Origin: Pyrobaculum sp. 3827-6
GTDB taxonomy: Archaea > Thermoproteota > Thermoprotei > Thermoproteales > Thermoproteaceae
DNA: 64,000 bases
Direction: 5' to 3'
NCBI RefSeq assembly: GCF_025641885.1
Contig: NZ_JAOTQN010000001.1
Coordinates: forward strand, 1,264,547-1,328,546
Below the pieces are notes generated by a model. It saw only the letters and a program-made list of their open reading frames with translations. It was not told where the DNA came from and did no database searches. Shown in pieces: positions 8,626 through 18,044 of this stretch (positions within the stretch are counted from its first letter, which is position 1; every line of letters starts with the position of its first letter). The translations under genes were made by a program, and so were the position numbers.

Positions 8626-11279
8626 ACAGACAGTATAAATACATAGCCAGCCGAGGCCACCACCGCAATTCGTTGCACGTCGCTGAGCACATACCTCAGC
8701 TCGCAGACCCCGCCCACATCTACAAAATACCCATTAACAAGACCAAAAGCCTTAACCGGCCTGTATTCCCGGCCGCCGCAGTCCAAAACCCAAAACGGGT
8801 CATACAAAACATTAAACTGCAGAAAGCCGCGCCCCACGCTAAACCTCCCCACACACGAGACGTTCCGCACCCACAAGCGCTCCCAGAAGTCCCGCGAAAT
8901 GAAAAGTACATACGACACCCGCGTCTTGACGAAGTCAAGCACCTCGCCCCCCCGCACCACCGACCCGTTCCCCACCACGCCCTCCCGTCCAAGCACGGGG
9001 CCCCCCTCCACGCGCAGAAACACTACATATTCCCCCTCCCCCGGCACCCGGAGGAAGCCGCTGAAGCCAGCCGCGACACCCAGCGGAGACGACAAATCCC
9101 TATACTTCGGCCCCGGCAGGTCGTACGGCGTTATTATAAACACCCGCGGCGGGGGGGACTCGCCGGGCTCCATAAAAGCCAGCCCCCCAACAGCCACCAA
9201 CCCCCCCGAGAAAACCGCCTCCACAGGCACGGCACCTCCCCGCCAGGAAAGCCGGCCCGCGTACACCCAGCGGAAGCGCGACTCGCCCGACCGCATGCTG
9301 ACGACAAAGACCTCCCCACCCAGCCTAAGCTCGAGGACCCCACTCACATTAGACACAAGCCCCCTCACATACACATCGTAGACCCCGGCCGGGAGCTCCA
9401 CAGACCCCACCACCCGGCCCCCCTCGCCGTACACAAAGACGTCTACAGGGTCAAAAGACCACAAGCCCCCACGCCGCTTAAGCTCCCGGTAAAAGACGTC
9501 GTAGATGATGCCGGTCCCCCCGGCCAGCCCCTCCACACGCATTTCCCGAAACGTGGCAACCGCCGCCACCCGGCCGGGGAGGAGGTCAGCCCCCTGAACC
9601 GCCGAAGCGTTCACGTAGCCAAAGACGACGGGCGGCGTCCTCCAACCCAGCACCGAGTAGAGGACAGCCACCGCCGGGTAGCCGCCGGACAAGACAAGCG
9701 GCTCCCCCACGCGGCAGAGCGGCGCGTCGGCGATTTTGTAAACCGCAAGCGCCTCCGAGCTCACCACAGCCTCGCCCACGTGCGAGAAGTAGGCCGCGGC
9801 GTCCCCCAGAGCGCGGCCGAGATCACTATATGCCCCAGCCCACACCCTATCTCTAACTATCCCGACGTAGTCCACCCCCACCACCCCATACGCCACCCCA
9901 GGATCCACAGAAACCAAGGCAAAGGGAAACGCCGTGTAGTTGATATAGTTAAAAAAGGCGAAGTACTGCGACAAGAGGCCTGTATATATGTGGGAGAGGG
10001 CGGGCCCGCCCCAGCTCCTCACCTCCACAATCCCCGTGGGCCCCCACACCTCAGACACCCAGCCCGGCCTGCCGCAGGCAACCCACGTAGCCCTAAACTC
10101 GCCCATCCCGGGGAGCCAAAGCGCCTTCCCCACGAAGCTTGGTAGGTCCCAGTAAGCCCGGGGCGGCGTAGAGGCGCACCAGTAGCCCCACATATCGCCA
10201 GAGAAGTAGACGGGCCCGTAGAAAAGGGCCGGCGCCGCCACCACGGCCAAGACGGCGCCGCGCCTCTCCAGACGCGTCAACACAATCAAAAACCCCAAAA
10301 GAGTAACAACCCCGTTCCAATACGGCTGCCTCAACAGACGGCCCAACACCGGCACCACCCCCAGCAGGAAATCCACATTAACAGTCGACGTCAGCAACAT
10401 GCCCACAGCCACAAACACAGCCCCCAGAAGCACCACCCAGTCCCTCCCCCGCCTAGCCAAAACAATAGCGAAACTCAGCACCACCGGAGCAAAGCCGTAG
10501 TCAAGGACGCCAGCCGTGACCTTCTCAAATAAGTCGCCCGGGTAGTAGTACCTAAGCACCAACGCGCTGAAGACGTCAACCCTACGGAAGTACTCAGTGA
10601 CGCCGAAGGTAGCTAGCGCGAGGCTACCTGCCCCGGCCATGTGGATCACAGCGGGGAGTGTCCTGGGAAGCGAGAGGACAGCCCCCGTGGCCAGGGCCAG
10701 GGCCACGTGTCCCCATCTGACGCCCCCCCTCAGCCTCCACGCCAGCAGTAAAAGAGCCGCCGCGCCGAACACCGCGTAGAACCTGTAGCTGGCCATAGAG
10801 AGCACCAACGCAAGGCCAAGTGAGGCGGCCAGCCGCCCCTCAGACGCCCCCAGCAACAGGTGGAGCGCCGTAGGGAAAAGGGCATACTCAAACCGGAACT
10901 GGACATCCCGCGGCTGATTTATAAACAGAGGGTTAAAGACGTAGAGCAGAGCCAGAAGCCACCCCCACCTAGAAAACCTCCTCAAGAAAACCGCCGCGGA
11001 GAGGTACGCCAAGGCCCCCGGCAACCCCAGCGCCAGAACCTGCAACACCTTGTAATCCCCCAGAGACACGCCGTACAGGAGGAGGTAGAGGTAGAGCTTG
11101 CCCAGATCAACCTCGCTGAAGATCTCCGTGTTTGGCCAGAGAGAAGACACGTCAAGAAACTGCCGCGCGTCCAAAACCTCGAACTGCTCAGCCAGAAAGA
11201 CGTAGCCGCCCGACGCCGAAAAGCGCCACACAGACCCGGCGAAAAGCACCAAAGCCACAACCAGAGCAACCGGACGCAT
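8550..11279 (-). CDS. Large polytopic membrane protein, probable GT-C-type glycosyltransferase or YfhO-like
   Basis: A 909-residue protein. Residues 1-390 hold about ten hydrophobic segments, starting with a signal-anchor (ALVVALVLFAGSVW). Residues about 400-880 are soluble and rich in beta strands, with several N-x-S/T sequons, and would face outside. A last hydrophobic helix is at about 880-900. Short acidic motifs follow the first membrane segment (EVLDARQF), as expected for lipid-linked sugar transferases. The shape recalls arabinosyltransferase-like or YfhO-like families, but I cannot assign one. ATG 11279 lies 25 bp after TGTATAAATAGG, so transcription is leaderless. Confidence 0.75.
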   Translation of the reverse strand: MRPVALVVALVLFAGSVWRFSASGGYVFLAEQFEVLDARQFLDVSSLWPNTEIFSEVDLGKLYLYLLLYGVSLGDYKVLQVLALGLPGALAYLSAAVFLRRFSRWGWLLALLYVFNPLFINQPRDVQFRFEYALFPTALHLLLGASEGRLAASLGLALVLSMASYRFYAVFGAAALLLLAWRLRGGVRWGHVALALATGAVLSLPRTLPAVIHMAGAGSLALATFGVTEYFRRVDVFSALVLRYYYPGDLFEKVTAGVLDYGFAPVVLSFAIVLARRGRDWVVLLGAVFVAVGMLLTSTVNVDFLLGVVPVLGRLLRQPYWNGVVTLLGFLIVLTRLERRGAVLAVVAAPALFYGPVYFSGDMWGYWCASTPPRAYWDLPSFVGKALWLPGMGEFRATWVACGRPGWVSEVWGPTGIVEVRSWGGPALSHIYTGLLSQYFAFFNYINYTAFPFALVSVDPGVAYGVVGVDYVGIVRDRVWAGAYSDLGRALGDAAAYFSHVGEAVVSSEALAVYKIADAPLCRVGEPLVLSGGYPAVAVLYSVLGWRTPPVVFGYVNASAVQGADLLPGRVAAVATFREMRVEGLAGGTGIIYDVFYRELKRRGGLWSFDPVDVFVYGEGGRVVGSVELPAGVYDVYVRGLVSNVSGVLELRLGGEVFVVSMRSGESRFRWVYAGRLSWRGGAVPVEAVFSGGLVAVGGLAFMEPGESPPPRVFIITPYDLPGPKYRDLSSPLGVAAGFSGFLRVPGEGEYVVFLRVEGGPVLGREGVVGNGSVVRGGEVLDFVKTRVSYVLFISRDFWERLWVRNVSCVGRFSVGRGFLQFNVLYDPFWVLDCGGREYRPVKAFGLVNGYFVDVGGVCELRYVLSDVQRIAVVASAGYVFILSVCLAAWRVGWCRWLSRRGTPRRRLG

Positions 11280-11365
11280 ATATCAAAGGAAATCGTCGCC
11301 TATTTATACACGTCCACATGATTTTTCTAAGCGAAACATTTAAAAAGACACCCGTTCCACTGGTT
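11280..11365. promoter_or_regulatory. Divergent promoter between membrane-protein and glycoprotein genes
   Basis: The 86-bp space holds two oppositely directed TATA boxes: TATTTATACA (11301-11310), reading leftwards to ATG 11279, and TTTAAAAAG (11340-11348), reading rightwards to ATG 11366. Each is about 25 bp from its start codon. Both genes are therefore leaderless and could share regulation. Confidence 0.7.
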
Positions 11366-13753
11366 ATGCCTAACTCAAAACTAATGTTAGCGGTGCTAGC
11401 CACCGCATTAATAGCCATGGCAACATCAATATGGCCCGATAAGATAGAAATCGCTGCTGTCCCCGGGACAAACCCAACAGTTCTCTACAACACGTGCTAC
11501 CCCAACGCATGCACAGGCAACCTCTGGTACGACCACTGGCCCTTCGGCGGCACTCCGCCGCTCGCTCTAGTGGCTATCGGAAGCCCCGCCTACGGCGACT
11601 TCTACAACATCACAAGACAACTAGTAGCCCTAGGGCTAAATGTTGACCCGAGCTTTGTCAAGAGATTCAACAATAATGGTACAAACACAATTGGGATAGG
11701 CTTCACACAGTTCGGCGAGTTCGCCGCAACTATTAACTACATGGGGCAACCCCTTGGCGGCGGGCTTTCCTTCGCAGACTACAATAGACCAAACCTCCTA
11801 TCCAGATACGAGACCTGGACCACGCAAATCGTACAGCCAAAAGACTGGATAAACGGCTGGACACTATCTCTAAATATCACATTCATCCCAAATGACCCAA
11901 CGCTAGTTAACTACAAGTACATCACGATACATGCATTTGCCACCTACAGCAACAGAACACACGCCGGCGGAGGCAGAGGCGTGGTTCTAAATATAACAAA
12001 CACCCAAACGCCGACTCCACCTAACCCACTTACGTTAAAGAATTGGATTTACTTCCCTCTACAGAGCAGTGGGCTTAGAATAATATACGACTCTCCCAGG
12101 CTTCTGGTAGCTAACGGCTCATCCTACGCAAGTATCAACTTGGAGAGTATTGACCCGACGCTACCTATAACTGTTAATCTCAAGGTGTGGTACACCTTAA
12201 TATTCCCCAAGGCATGGCCCTATGCCATCATATACTACAACTATACCGTGTCAGTTACGCAGGGCAAGCTGACGGCTGGCGGCCAAATTTATCTAAACTC
12301 GACGGCCTTCTCTATAAGATACGAGATAGACCAAGTCAACGCCGCAGGTCCTGCGTCTTCGAACGCTACGATATTCGCAAAACAACAATTCTGCGGCAAG
12401 CAGGCCGACATCCTCCACGCCTTGCCATCAGCAACGCAGTTTAGAAACATAACCATGTTCACCGTGGTGTACCCATCGGCCACAGAGTACTCAGTATACG
12501 CGCCCGACTACATAGCCCCGGTTTCAATACCGTTCAACTACAGAATTGTGCTACCCACAGGCACCGCGAGAGCCACCTACTCACCAGCGCCGTTTATACC
12601 CTTCGTAATCCACCAGTGGAAGTATAGGTTAGATAAGCTGGTACCCGCACCGGGCGCCGCCACCTACAGCGGCGGTGCAATGTTTATATACGGATACACC
12701 AGAAACATGACAAATTGGGCAGAGCTAAACAAGCCTGATTTGTATATCTCGAGCTTAGTCGAGTACACAATCTTAGGAATACCGAAACTATACTTACCTT
12801 CGTTTGGCGATCCAGCCCTCGGCTCCTCTCCAGGTGGAAACCCGTATCACAATAAGACATATCCGCATATATTAACCTGTAGTGGAGTTCGTTATATACC
12901 TTGTCCGCAGGGTGGTGCTTGTATAATAGAAATACCAGGTTACGAGCCCGTTTATGGTGTTGTGGGAGCTTATTCGTTTGTTGGTGATGTTTTGGCGCTT
13001 GGCTTTGTCACGAGGGTTACTTACTACATGGCTTTTGATGTTGCGCCGACTGACTACGCCGGTAGCTATCCGCCTGCCGCTATTAACTTGCCCAACTTCG
13101 GCGGGTTTGCCGTGGTTCTAGGCCTGTATCCGGGCGGTAGCTTTATTGATAACTACGGTAGGGCTGGACTGGCGAGGACTATATTCGCTGGTAGGTTTAA
13201 TGTGTCTTCGACTTCTATAGTCACCGTGGGTGGTCCTGTTCCTAACTTGATGACGCGCTATGCTCAGGACTTCTTCTGGTTTGTGCCGTTTGTCGCAGAT
13301 TACGCTGGCGTGAAGGTATACGCCCCGCCGGGCACCTACTACGCGGACAGTGCCTTCAAGTCGAGGCTAGTTCCAACTGTCTGGAACAACATGACGCTAC
13401 TGCCTGCAAACACGGCCTGGCCGCCGCAGTACGGCGGCAATAGGGGACTGGGCGTAGTTGGATCTACAATAGATCCCAACGGCACCGTAATCGTGCAGGT
13501 CTGGGGTATGTCTGCGCAGGATACCTACTGGACCGCGTGGGCTCTGCAGTACTTACCTTCAAACATTCCTGGATACTATGGCTACAATGCATATCTGTTC
13601 AGCATAACATACTACACAAGTGGCCCGTATACCTACTTGCCGCAGAGGGTTGATGTCTATGTTGTTGACCCGGTGGTTGGTATTAGACCTCTAGGTACTC
13701 TGACGTTCGGCAAGTTGATACCGCCTAAGCTACTGTATCATAGCTGGACGTAA
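11366..13753 (+). CDS. Large secreted surface glycoprotein (S-layer-like)
   Basis: About 795 residues. An N-terminal signal (KLMLAVLATALIAMATS) is followed by an Asn-, Tyr-, Pro- and Thr-rich beta-type sequence with many N-x-S/T sites (NIT, NGT, NRT, NMT, NVS). No C-terminal anchor is seen. Residues about 617-770 contain TVGGPVPNLMTRY and, later, VIVQVWGMSAQDTYWTAWA. The same two motifs occur twice in the protease at 14521, so they mark a shared surface domain resembling archaeal S-layer modules. The frame opens at 11132, but ATG 11366, 25 bp after a TATA box, gives a proper signal peptide. Codon use changes near 12880, from C-ending to T-ending codons. Confidence 0.8.
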   Translation: MPNSKLMLAVLATALIAMATSIWPDKIEIAAVPGTNPTVLYNTCYPNACTGNLWYDHWPFGGTPPLALVAIGSPAYGDFYNITRQLVALGLNVDPSFVKRFNNNGTNTIGIGFTQFGEFAATINYMGQPLGGGLSFADYNRPNLLSRYETWTTQIVQPKDWINGWTLSLNITFIPNDPTLVNYKYITIHAFATYSNRTHAGGGRGVVLNITNTQTPTPPNPLTLKNWIYFPLQSSGLRIIYDSPRLLVANGSSYASINLESIDPTLPITVNLKVWYTLIFPKAWPYAIIYYNYTVSVTQGKLTAGGQIYLNSTAFSIRYEIDQVNAAGPASSNATIFAKQQFCGKQADILHALPSATQFRNITMFTVVYPSATEYSVYAPDYIAPVSIPFNYRIVLPTGTARATYSPAPFIPFVIHQWKYRLDKLVPAPGAATYSGGAMFIYGYTRNMTNWAELNKPDLYISSLVEYTILGIPKLYLPSFGDPALGSSPGGNPYHNKTYPHILTCSGVRYIPCPQGGACIIEIPGYEPVYGVVGAYSFVGDVLALGFVTRVTYYMAFDVAPTDYAGSYPPAAINLPNFGGFAVVLGLYPGGSFIDNYGRAGLARTIFAGRFNVSSTSIVTVGGPVPNLMTRYAQDFFWFVPFVADYAGVKVYAPPGTYYADSAFKSRLVPTVWNNMTLLPANTAWPPQYGGNRGLGVVGSTIDPNGTVIVQVWGMSAQDTYWTAWALQYLPSNIPGYYGYNAYLFSITYYTSGPYTYLPQRVDVYVVDPVVGIRPLGTLTFGKLIPPKLLYHSWT

Positions 13754-14147
13754 GATTGTTTTAAAAAATCGTTTTTTTGGATTTTCCTTTTTCTTCTTTG
13801 TTTATTTAGGTTGCGAGTTTGTGTTTTTGGAAGTCTTTTAGGGCTGTGGCCTGCGGTTTGTGTCGAGTCTGTCGGGGGCTGTGAGGAATTTGGCGGCGCT
13901 TTGCTAATCCTGCTACGTACTGCAATGGGCTACCGTTGATGGCCATTGTGGAGATCAGAGAGCTTCTTTCTCGCCTAATTAGGGTATATTTATTGACTAA
14001 TAGCTATCGTCCGTAATTTTTATATGTATTATGTTTGTTGTGTTATGAGGTAGCTGGTGAGTTTAGCAATGCGGCGGCTTCTGAGGTGGTGTTTTGGGAT
14101 CGCCTCGTGTTTGATAAAATTTAAATAGTCATACCTTAGATACTGAT
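13754..14147 (+). promoter_or_regulatory. Terminator-like T tracts and promoter of the protease operon
   Basis: Just after the glycoprotein stop come several T-rich runs (13757-13800), a usual archaeal termination signal. The rest has no gene. AAATTTAAAT at 14117-14127 lies 25 bp before ATG 14148 and serves as TATA box for the two-gene unit downstream. Confidence 0.6.
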
Positions 14148-14528
14148 ATGAAGCTGGTTTATGTTCTGGGGGTTGTTGTAATTATAATCGCCGTCGTGTT
14201 GGCTAGTATGGGTGGTGGTTCTGGGAGGGGGGCCGCGTCGCCTACATCGACGGCTGGGGAGGTTGTGCTGAGGGGATTGATTGCGGCTGTTGTGCATGAC
14301 CCTGCGTGTGTCTGGCCGCCTCCCCCCGGCGTGACTTGGACTCCTCCGGCTAACTGTACTTCCCGTACGGACTACTTCCTCCAGCTGGGTAACGGCACAA
14401 ATGTGCCTCTCGACGTGTCTAACGCCACTTGGAGGGTCAGCGCGCCGGTGGTGGGGACTGGGAGGCTGGTGTACGTTAGGGGCTACTGGAGGGGTGGGGT
14501 TTTTGTGGCGAGGGAGGTCTATGAGTAG
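14148..14528 (+). CDS. Small secreted or membrane-anchored protein sharing a domain with the adjacent protease
   Basis: A 126-residue protein with an N-terminal hydrophobic helix (LVYVLGVVVIIIAVVLAS) and a Gly/Ser linker. Its soluble part has sequons and a small beta domain: CTSRTDYFLQLGNGTNVPLD, then RLVYVRGYWRGGVFVARE. The N-terminal 60 residues of the mature protease next door are similar (GTSRTELFFMFENGTLIPL, then VKVYAVVEGG). The genes overlap (ATGAGTAG), so both products are probably made together. The domain may bind the protease or a common partner; function unknown. Confidence 0.7.
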   Translation: MKLVYVLGVVVIIIAVVLASMGGGSGRGAASPTSTAGEVVLRGLIAAVVHDPACVWPPPPGVTWTPPANCTSRTDYFLQLGNGTNVPLDVSNATWRVSAPVVGTGRLVYVRGYWRGGVFVAREVYE

Positions 14529-16905
14529 GGCGTTACTAGCCCTTGTCCTAGCCGCCGTCTGGGGGCTGGCGGCTTACAGCGGCTGGGTGGTGGGGTATGT
14601 CACAGACTACGTCAACGGGACGTCGCGGACCGAATTGTTTTTTATGTTTGAAAACGGCACCCTCATCCCCTTGGCGGGCGAGGTGCCGTGGGGGTTGGTG
14701 GGCTCCGGCGTGAAGGTTTACGCAGTGGTCGAGGGGGGCGTGGCTAGGGTTGTGGGGCCGCCTGAGGCTTTGCAGACTACGCCGCTGGTCCAGTCGCCTG
14801 TGCGAGGCCCCCAGCTGGTAACCGTCGTCGCGGCTAAGTTCAAGGACGCCCCCTATGAGCCTTACAACTATTCGTATATCCACGACGTTGTATTCGGCCC
14901 GTTTCCCTCTGTGAGGGATTTCTGGGAGGTGGTGTCTGGCAGAGGGATAAGGATTAGGCCGTATTATACACATTGGGGCTGGGTGTCGCTACCTAAGTCG
15001 GCTTCTGAGTACTGTGGTATGGGATCTCTGTCCGCTGTGTTGCAGGCATTGGCTTCTGATGTAGTTAATATTCTTTACCAGAGGGGTGTTCAGTTGCCTA
15101 ATGGGTCCTATCTGTTTGTGGTGTTGAATTCTGGGCTTCCTTGTGATGGGGGTGGTGGTAGGGGCACTATTAGGTTTTGGCGTTTTTCAACGCCTTACGG
15201 GGAGAGGTTCCTCGCCGTGTCTTGGATATATAACTGGGATAACTCCACACGTGTAAATCCGCCGGCTTTGGCGTACATCCACGAGTTTGGGCATAACCTC
15301 GGTCTTCACCACAGCGGTACTGTGTTGGAGGAGTATGATAATTTCTGGGATGTAATGGGCCAGGGGCTTTACCACTGGGTGGATGGCTGGTGGCTATGGA
15401 CTGGGTATTGGCTTCCGGGGGGCTTGTCGCTCCCTCACAAGTGGTATCTTGGATGGGGATCTGTGGAGCGTGCCTCCGGTGGGGCTTTCTACGTCTCGGG
15501 GGGCGCCGGAGCGTACTGGGAGGGAAGCGACGGGACGTATACCGCGGAGTACCGCTGTGGGGGTGTTTATGAGCAGTATATCGACTTCTGCGGCGTTATT
15601 TTTCACAAGTTGGGGAGTCCTTTGTCTAGCGGGAGGTGGGTGTTTTTTGTGCCGGTTTTTAACGTGACTGAGAGGTGGTCTTCTGGGGCTAATTTCCTCG
15701 ATGTGGGGCAGTCGGCGTGGGTGGGTGGGCAGAGGGTGTCTGTGGTGTGGCGGAACTCGACGCATACCAAAATCGTCTTAGGCGACCCTACGCTTGACCA
15801 GCTTGTGGGTGCAAACGCCACCTTTGTAGTGGGGGCGGGAGCGGCGACGATCGACTCTGTGGCGGCTGTCTATATCCGCTCGGTAATGGGGCCTAGTATT
15901 GCGCGGACGAAGCCTCTCGTGAGCTACCTGGCCCCGTTTGCATATCTAGACGGCGGCTTTTCTGTGCAACAAGTCAGGAGAGCGTTTGACAGTATGTGGA
16001 ATGTGAAGTGGGTGGTGGTACCCTACCCCGGCGTGGTGGTTTCTGTGGGGGGTCCGCTGGCTAATGGGCTGACGCGGGCTCTTAACCCGCCCGATCGGCC
16101 GGGGGTGGGGGGTCTTCCCTTCTTTTTCGACTCGGGGGCCGGCGGGATTAGAGATGCGAGGACCGGCCAGCTGTGGAGGGGGAGCGCGGCGGTGGTGGCC
16201 GCTGTGGCTAACGGGAGCCGGGTCTACCTCCTGGTGTGGGGGCTGAGCGGGGAGGACACCCGGCGGGCGGGGAGGTGGCTTGCTGAGTGCGTTCCTCCGC
16301 GGGTGAGGGCTGTGGTCATAAATACGACTGATTTCCGCATCCTCGCGTCTTGGCCTTCTGGGGCTGAGGGGCCTAGCGTCTGCCCCGGCTACGCCTACAC
16401 ATCGGCGGCTGTGGTGGGGGCTGGGGCGGCCTCTATCGACGCCGTGGGGGCCGCGATGGTTGCCGGCGGCGTGGGGGTGCTCGACGCCGAGGCTGACTTG
16501 GCTAGGTTGCCTCCGGTGGTGTACTCCGTCGGGGGGCCGCTGGCCAACCGCTTCACGGCGCAGTTCAACCCCGTTGGCGGCCCGGGATACGGTGGGTTGC
16601 CCTTCTACTACGACCCCTCCGCCGGAGGGATTAGGGACGCGAGGACCGGCGCACCGCTCTGCACCTCTAACTGCTTCGTAGTGGCTAAGCTACAAGTCGG
16701 CCCCAGGACTGTGTACCTCGTCTGGGGCCTCGGCGGTGAGGACACCAGAGCCGCGGCGGCCTACCTCTTCCATAGGGGCAGTTGGCTCACGGCGGCTAGG
16801 GGACACGCCGCCGTCGTGGCGCGGTGGTCTTACATACAGCACACCTTGTCAAGTGGATCTGTGAATGTGGGGCTGAGTTTCGTGGAGATTTCCAGATGGC
16901 CGTGA
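14521..16905 (+). CDS. Secreted zinc metalloprotease, metzincin type (gametolysin/M11-like), with S-layer-like repeats
   Basis: About 794 residues with a signal peptide (ALLALVLAAVWGLAAYS). The zinc site HEFGHNLGLHH at residues 254-264 fits HExxHxxGxxH, and a Met-turn (WDVMGQ, Met279) follows, as in metzincins. Spacing and the HNLGLHHSGT context recall peptidase family M11. Residues about 505-590 and 665-755 are two copies of a domain beginning VGGPLAN with GGLPF, GIRDARTG and VWGLSGEDTR motifs; the surface glycoprotein at 11366 has a third copy. ATG 14521 overlaps the upstream stop by 8 bp. Likely role: processing or anchoring in the surface layer, or extracellular protein degradation. Confidence 0.85.
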   Translation: MSRALLALVLAAVWGLAAYSGWVVGYVTDYVNGTSRTELFFMFENGTLIPLAGEVPWGLVGSGVKVYAVVEGGVARVVGPPEALQTTPLVQSPVRGPQLVTVVAAKFKDAPYEPYNYSYIHDVVFGPFPSVRDFWEVVSGRGIRIRPYYTHWGWVSLPKSASEYCGMGSLSAVLQALASDVVNILYQRGVQLPNGSYLFVVLNSGLPCDGGGGRGTIRFWRFSTPYGERFLAVSWIYNWDNSTRVNPPALAYIHEFGHNLGLHHSGTVLEEYDNFWDVMGQGLYHWVDGWWLWTGYWLPGGLSLPHKWYLGWGSVERASGGAFYVSGGAGAYWEGSDGTYTAEYRCGGVYEQYIDFCGVIFHKLGSPLSSGRWVFFVPVFNVTERWSSGANFLDVGQSAWVGGQRVSVVWRNSTHTKIVLGDPTLDQLVGANATFVVGAGAATIDSVAAVYIRSVMGPSIARTKPLVSYLAPFAYLDGGFSVQQVRRAFDSMWNVKWVVVPYPGVVVSVGGPLANGLTRALNPPDRPGVGGLPFFFDSGAGGIRDARTGQLWRGSAAVVAAVANGSRVYLLVWGLSGEDTRRAGRWLAECVPPRVRAVVINTTDFRILASWPSGAEGPSVCPGYAYTSAAVVGAGAASIDAVGAAMVAGGVGVLDAEADLARLPPVVYSVGGPLANRFTAQFNPVGGPGYGGLPFYYDPSAGGIRDARTGAPLCTSNCFVVAKLQVGPRTVYLVWGLGGEDTRAAAAYLFHRGSWLTAARGHAAVVARWSYIQHTLSSGSVNVGLSFVEISRWP

Positions 16906-17343
16906 GGACGCTGGGGGTTGCCTCTAGGGAGCTGGCGTAGATCTGTAAGAGGACTTTTTAAGGATTTTTTCTGCGTCTATTGAGGGGCGGAATCTGCCGA
17001 TGTGGCTCTTTGGTGCGGGGATGCTTGGCGTCTTCGCGTATGTGTCAGTATGGTTTGTTAGGGGCACTCCGTGGGGGGATCTCGGGCTGTGTAGATGTGG
17101 CTGGCGTTGTGGTATGGGGCTTTTGCGAGGGGTGGCTGGCCGCGGCGGCGCCGTGTTGGTGTAGGTGGGGGCTGGTGGGGGTGTGGCGTATCGCTGGCGG
17201 CGTCGTGTTTTTCCCGCGCCGGTTGCTGTCTTGTGGGGTGGGCCGGGCTTCGCGGCGGTTTCTGGGGGACGGCTTGTGGGGCCGTTTGGGGCGCGTGTGT
17301 CGTGCCGAGTTTGGGTCTCCCGGTGTCGAGCGTCTCGCGGCGG
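16906..17343. other. No recognisable gene
   Basis: About 440 bp, very rich in G on the plus strand, with frames dominated by Gly, Trp, Cys and Arg that do not look coding. It separates the protease from the PaREP1 gene that ends at 17344. Confidence 0.4.
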
Positions 17344-17895
17344 CTAGCGGAGGCTTGTCTTGAGCTCTTCCAGTGCCTTTTCCAGTTCTTGGCTCCACTT
17401 GACGCGGGGTTTGAGGGCCTCGGCGTATCTAATCACTCCCTGGACTAGCTTGACCACGTCGTAGGCGGCTTCGCCGCTGTTTCTATATTTCGACAAAGCC
17501 ATATCTGGATCCGGCCCGTGGTACTGGTAGTCGTGTAGCTTAAGTGCCATGGCTGTCCACAGAGAGATGTCTGTATAGCCTATCTGCTCTAGCATCTGGG
17601 AGAGTGTGGTTAATCTGCTGGTGGGGACGCGGGGGATTGCCACGGATTCGAGCCATCTCCTCTCGTCCTCCGACTTGGCCGTAGCCCTCAGTTTCTCGAG
17701 CTCGAGTCTTAATAGGGCGGCCATTAGGGCTTTCCACGCCTGGAAGGCCTTGCCGGCGGCGTTTCTGACGAAGCCCTCTTTCAGAAACCTCAGGGCTAGC
17801 TGGGCCTCCACCAGGGCCTCTAGGAGGCGGGCTGTTACATAGCCTTCGCTGGTGGGTTTCGGCAATGGAGCCTCTAATGCTTTGACCTGCTCCAC
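17344..17895 (-). CDS. PaREP1-like HEPN family protein
   Basis: 183 residues, helical throughout. Key motifs are LEAPLPKPTSEGYVTARLLE, FVRNAAGKAFQAWKALMAAL, ERRWLESVAIPRVPTSRL and DYQYHGPDPDMALSKYR. It is the most diverged of the three intact copies in the window (others at 26280 and 36066; a relic at 1676). The GTG start is fixed by a GATATAAAC box (plus 17914-17922) 25 bp upstream, and the same spacing recurs in the other copies. The RNAAGKAFQAWKA helix resembles HEPN folds, but no R-x4-6-H nuclease motif is visible. Function unknown. Confidence 0.75.
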   Translation of the reverse strand: MEQVKALEAPLPKPTSEGYVTARLLEALVEAQLALRFLKEGFVRNAAGKAFQAWKALMAALLRLELEKLRATAKSEDERRWLESVAIPRVPTSRLTTLSQMLEQIGYTDISLWTAMALKLHDYQYHGPDPDMALSKYRNSGEAAYDVVKLVQGVIRYAEALKPRVKWSQELEKALEELKTSLR

Positions 17896-17992
17896 GTCCC
17901 GTGCGGCGAATCTGTTTATATCTATTTTGCCTATCTGCGCAGGTTCGCGGCGTGTGCAGAGTTGCGTCAGGCCGGTTGCGTAGGCTCCGCGC

Positions 17993-18004
17993 GGGGGGGG
18001 GGGA
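17993..18004 (+). repeat. Run of 12 G
   Basis: Uninterrupted G12 between the PaREP1 gene and the broken FkbM gene. Runs of 11-12 also occur at 4491, 19058 and 48271. It lies about 75 bp upstream of the PaREP1 TATA box, so length changes could at most affect spacing. Confidence 0.95.
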
Positions 18005-18044
18005 CTGCCCTGTCCTGCGCTGGTCGGCGCCTGAGTGGTCTGCC

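Noticed and set aside
8673-10145. A 490-codon open frame on the plus strand
   Set aside because: It lies antisense to the well-supported 909-residue membrane protein, and its composition (His, Pro, Arg) is what the opposite strand of high-GC coding DNA gives.
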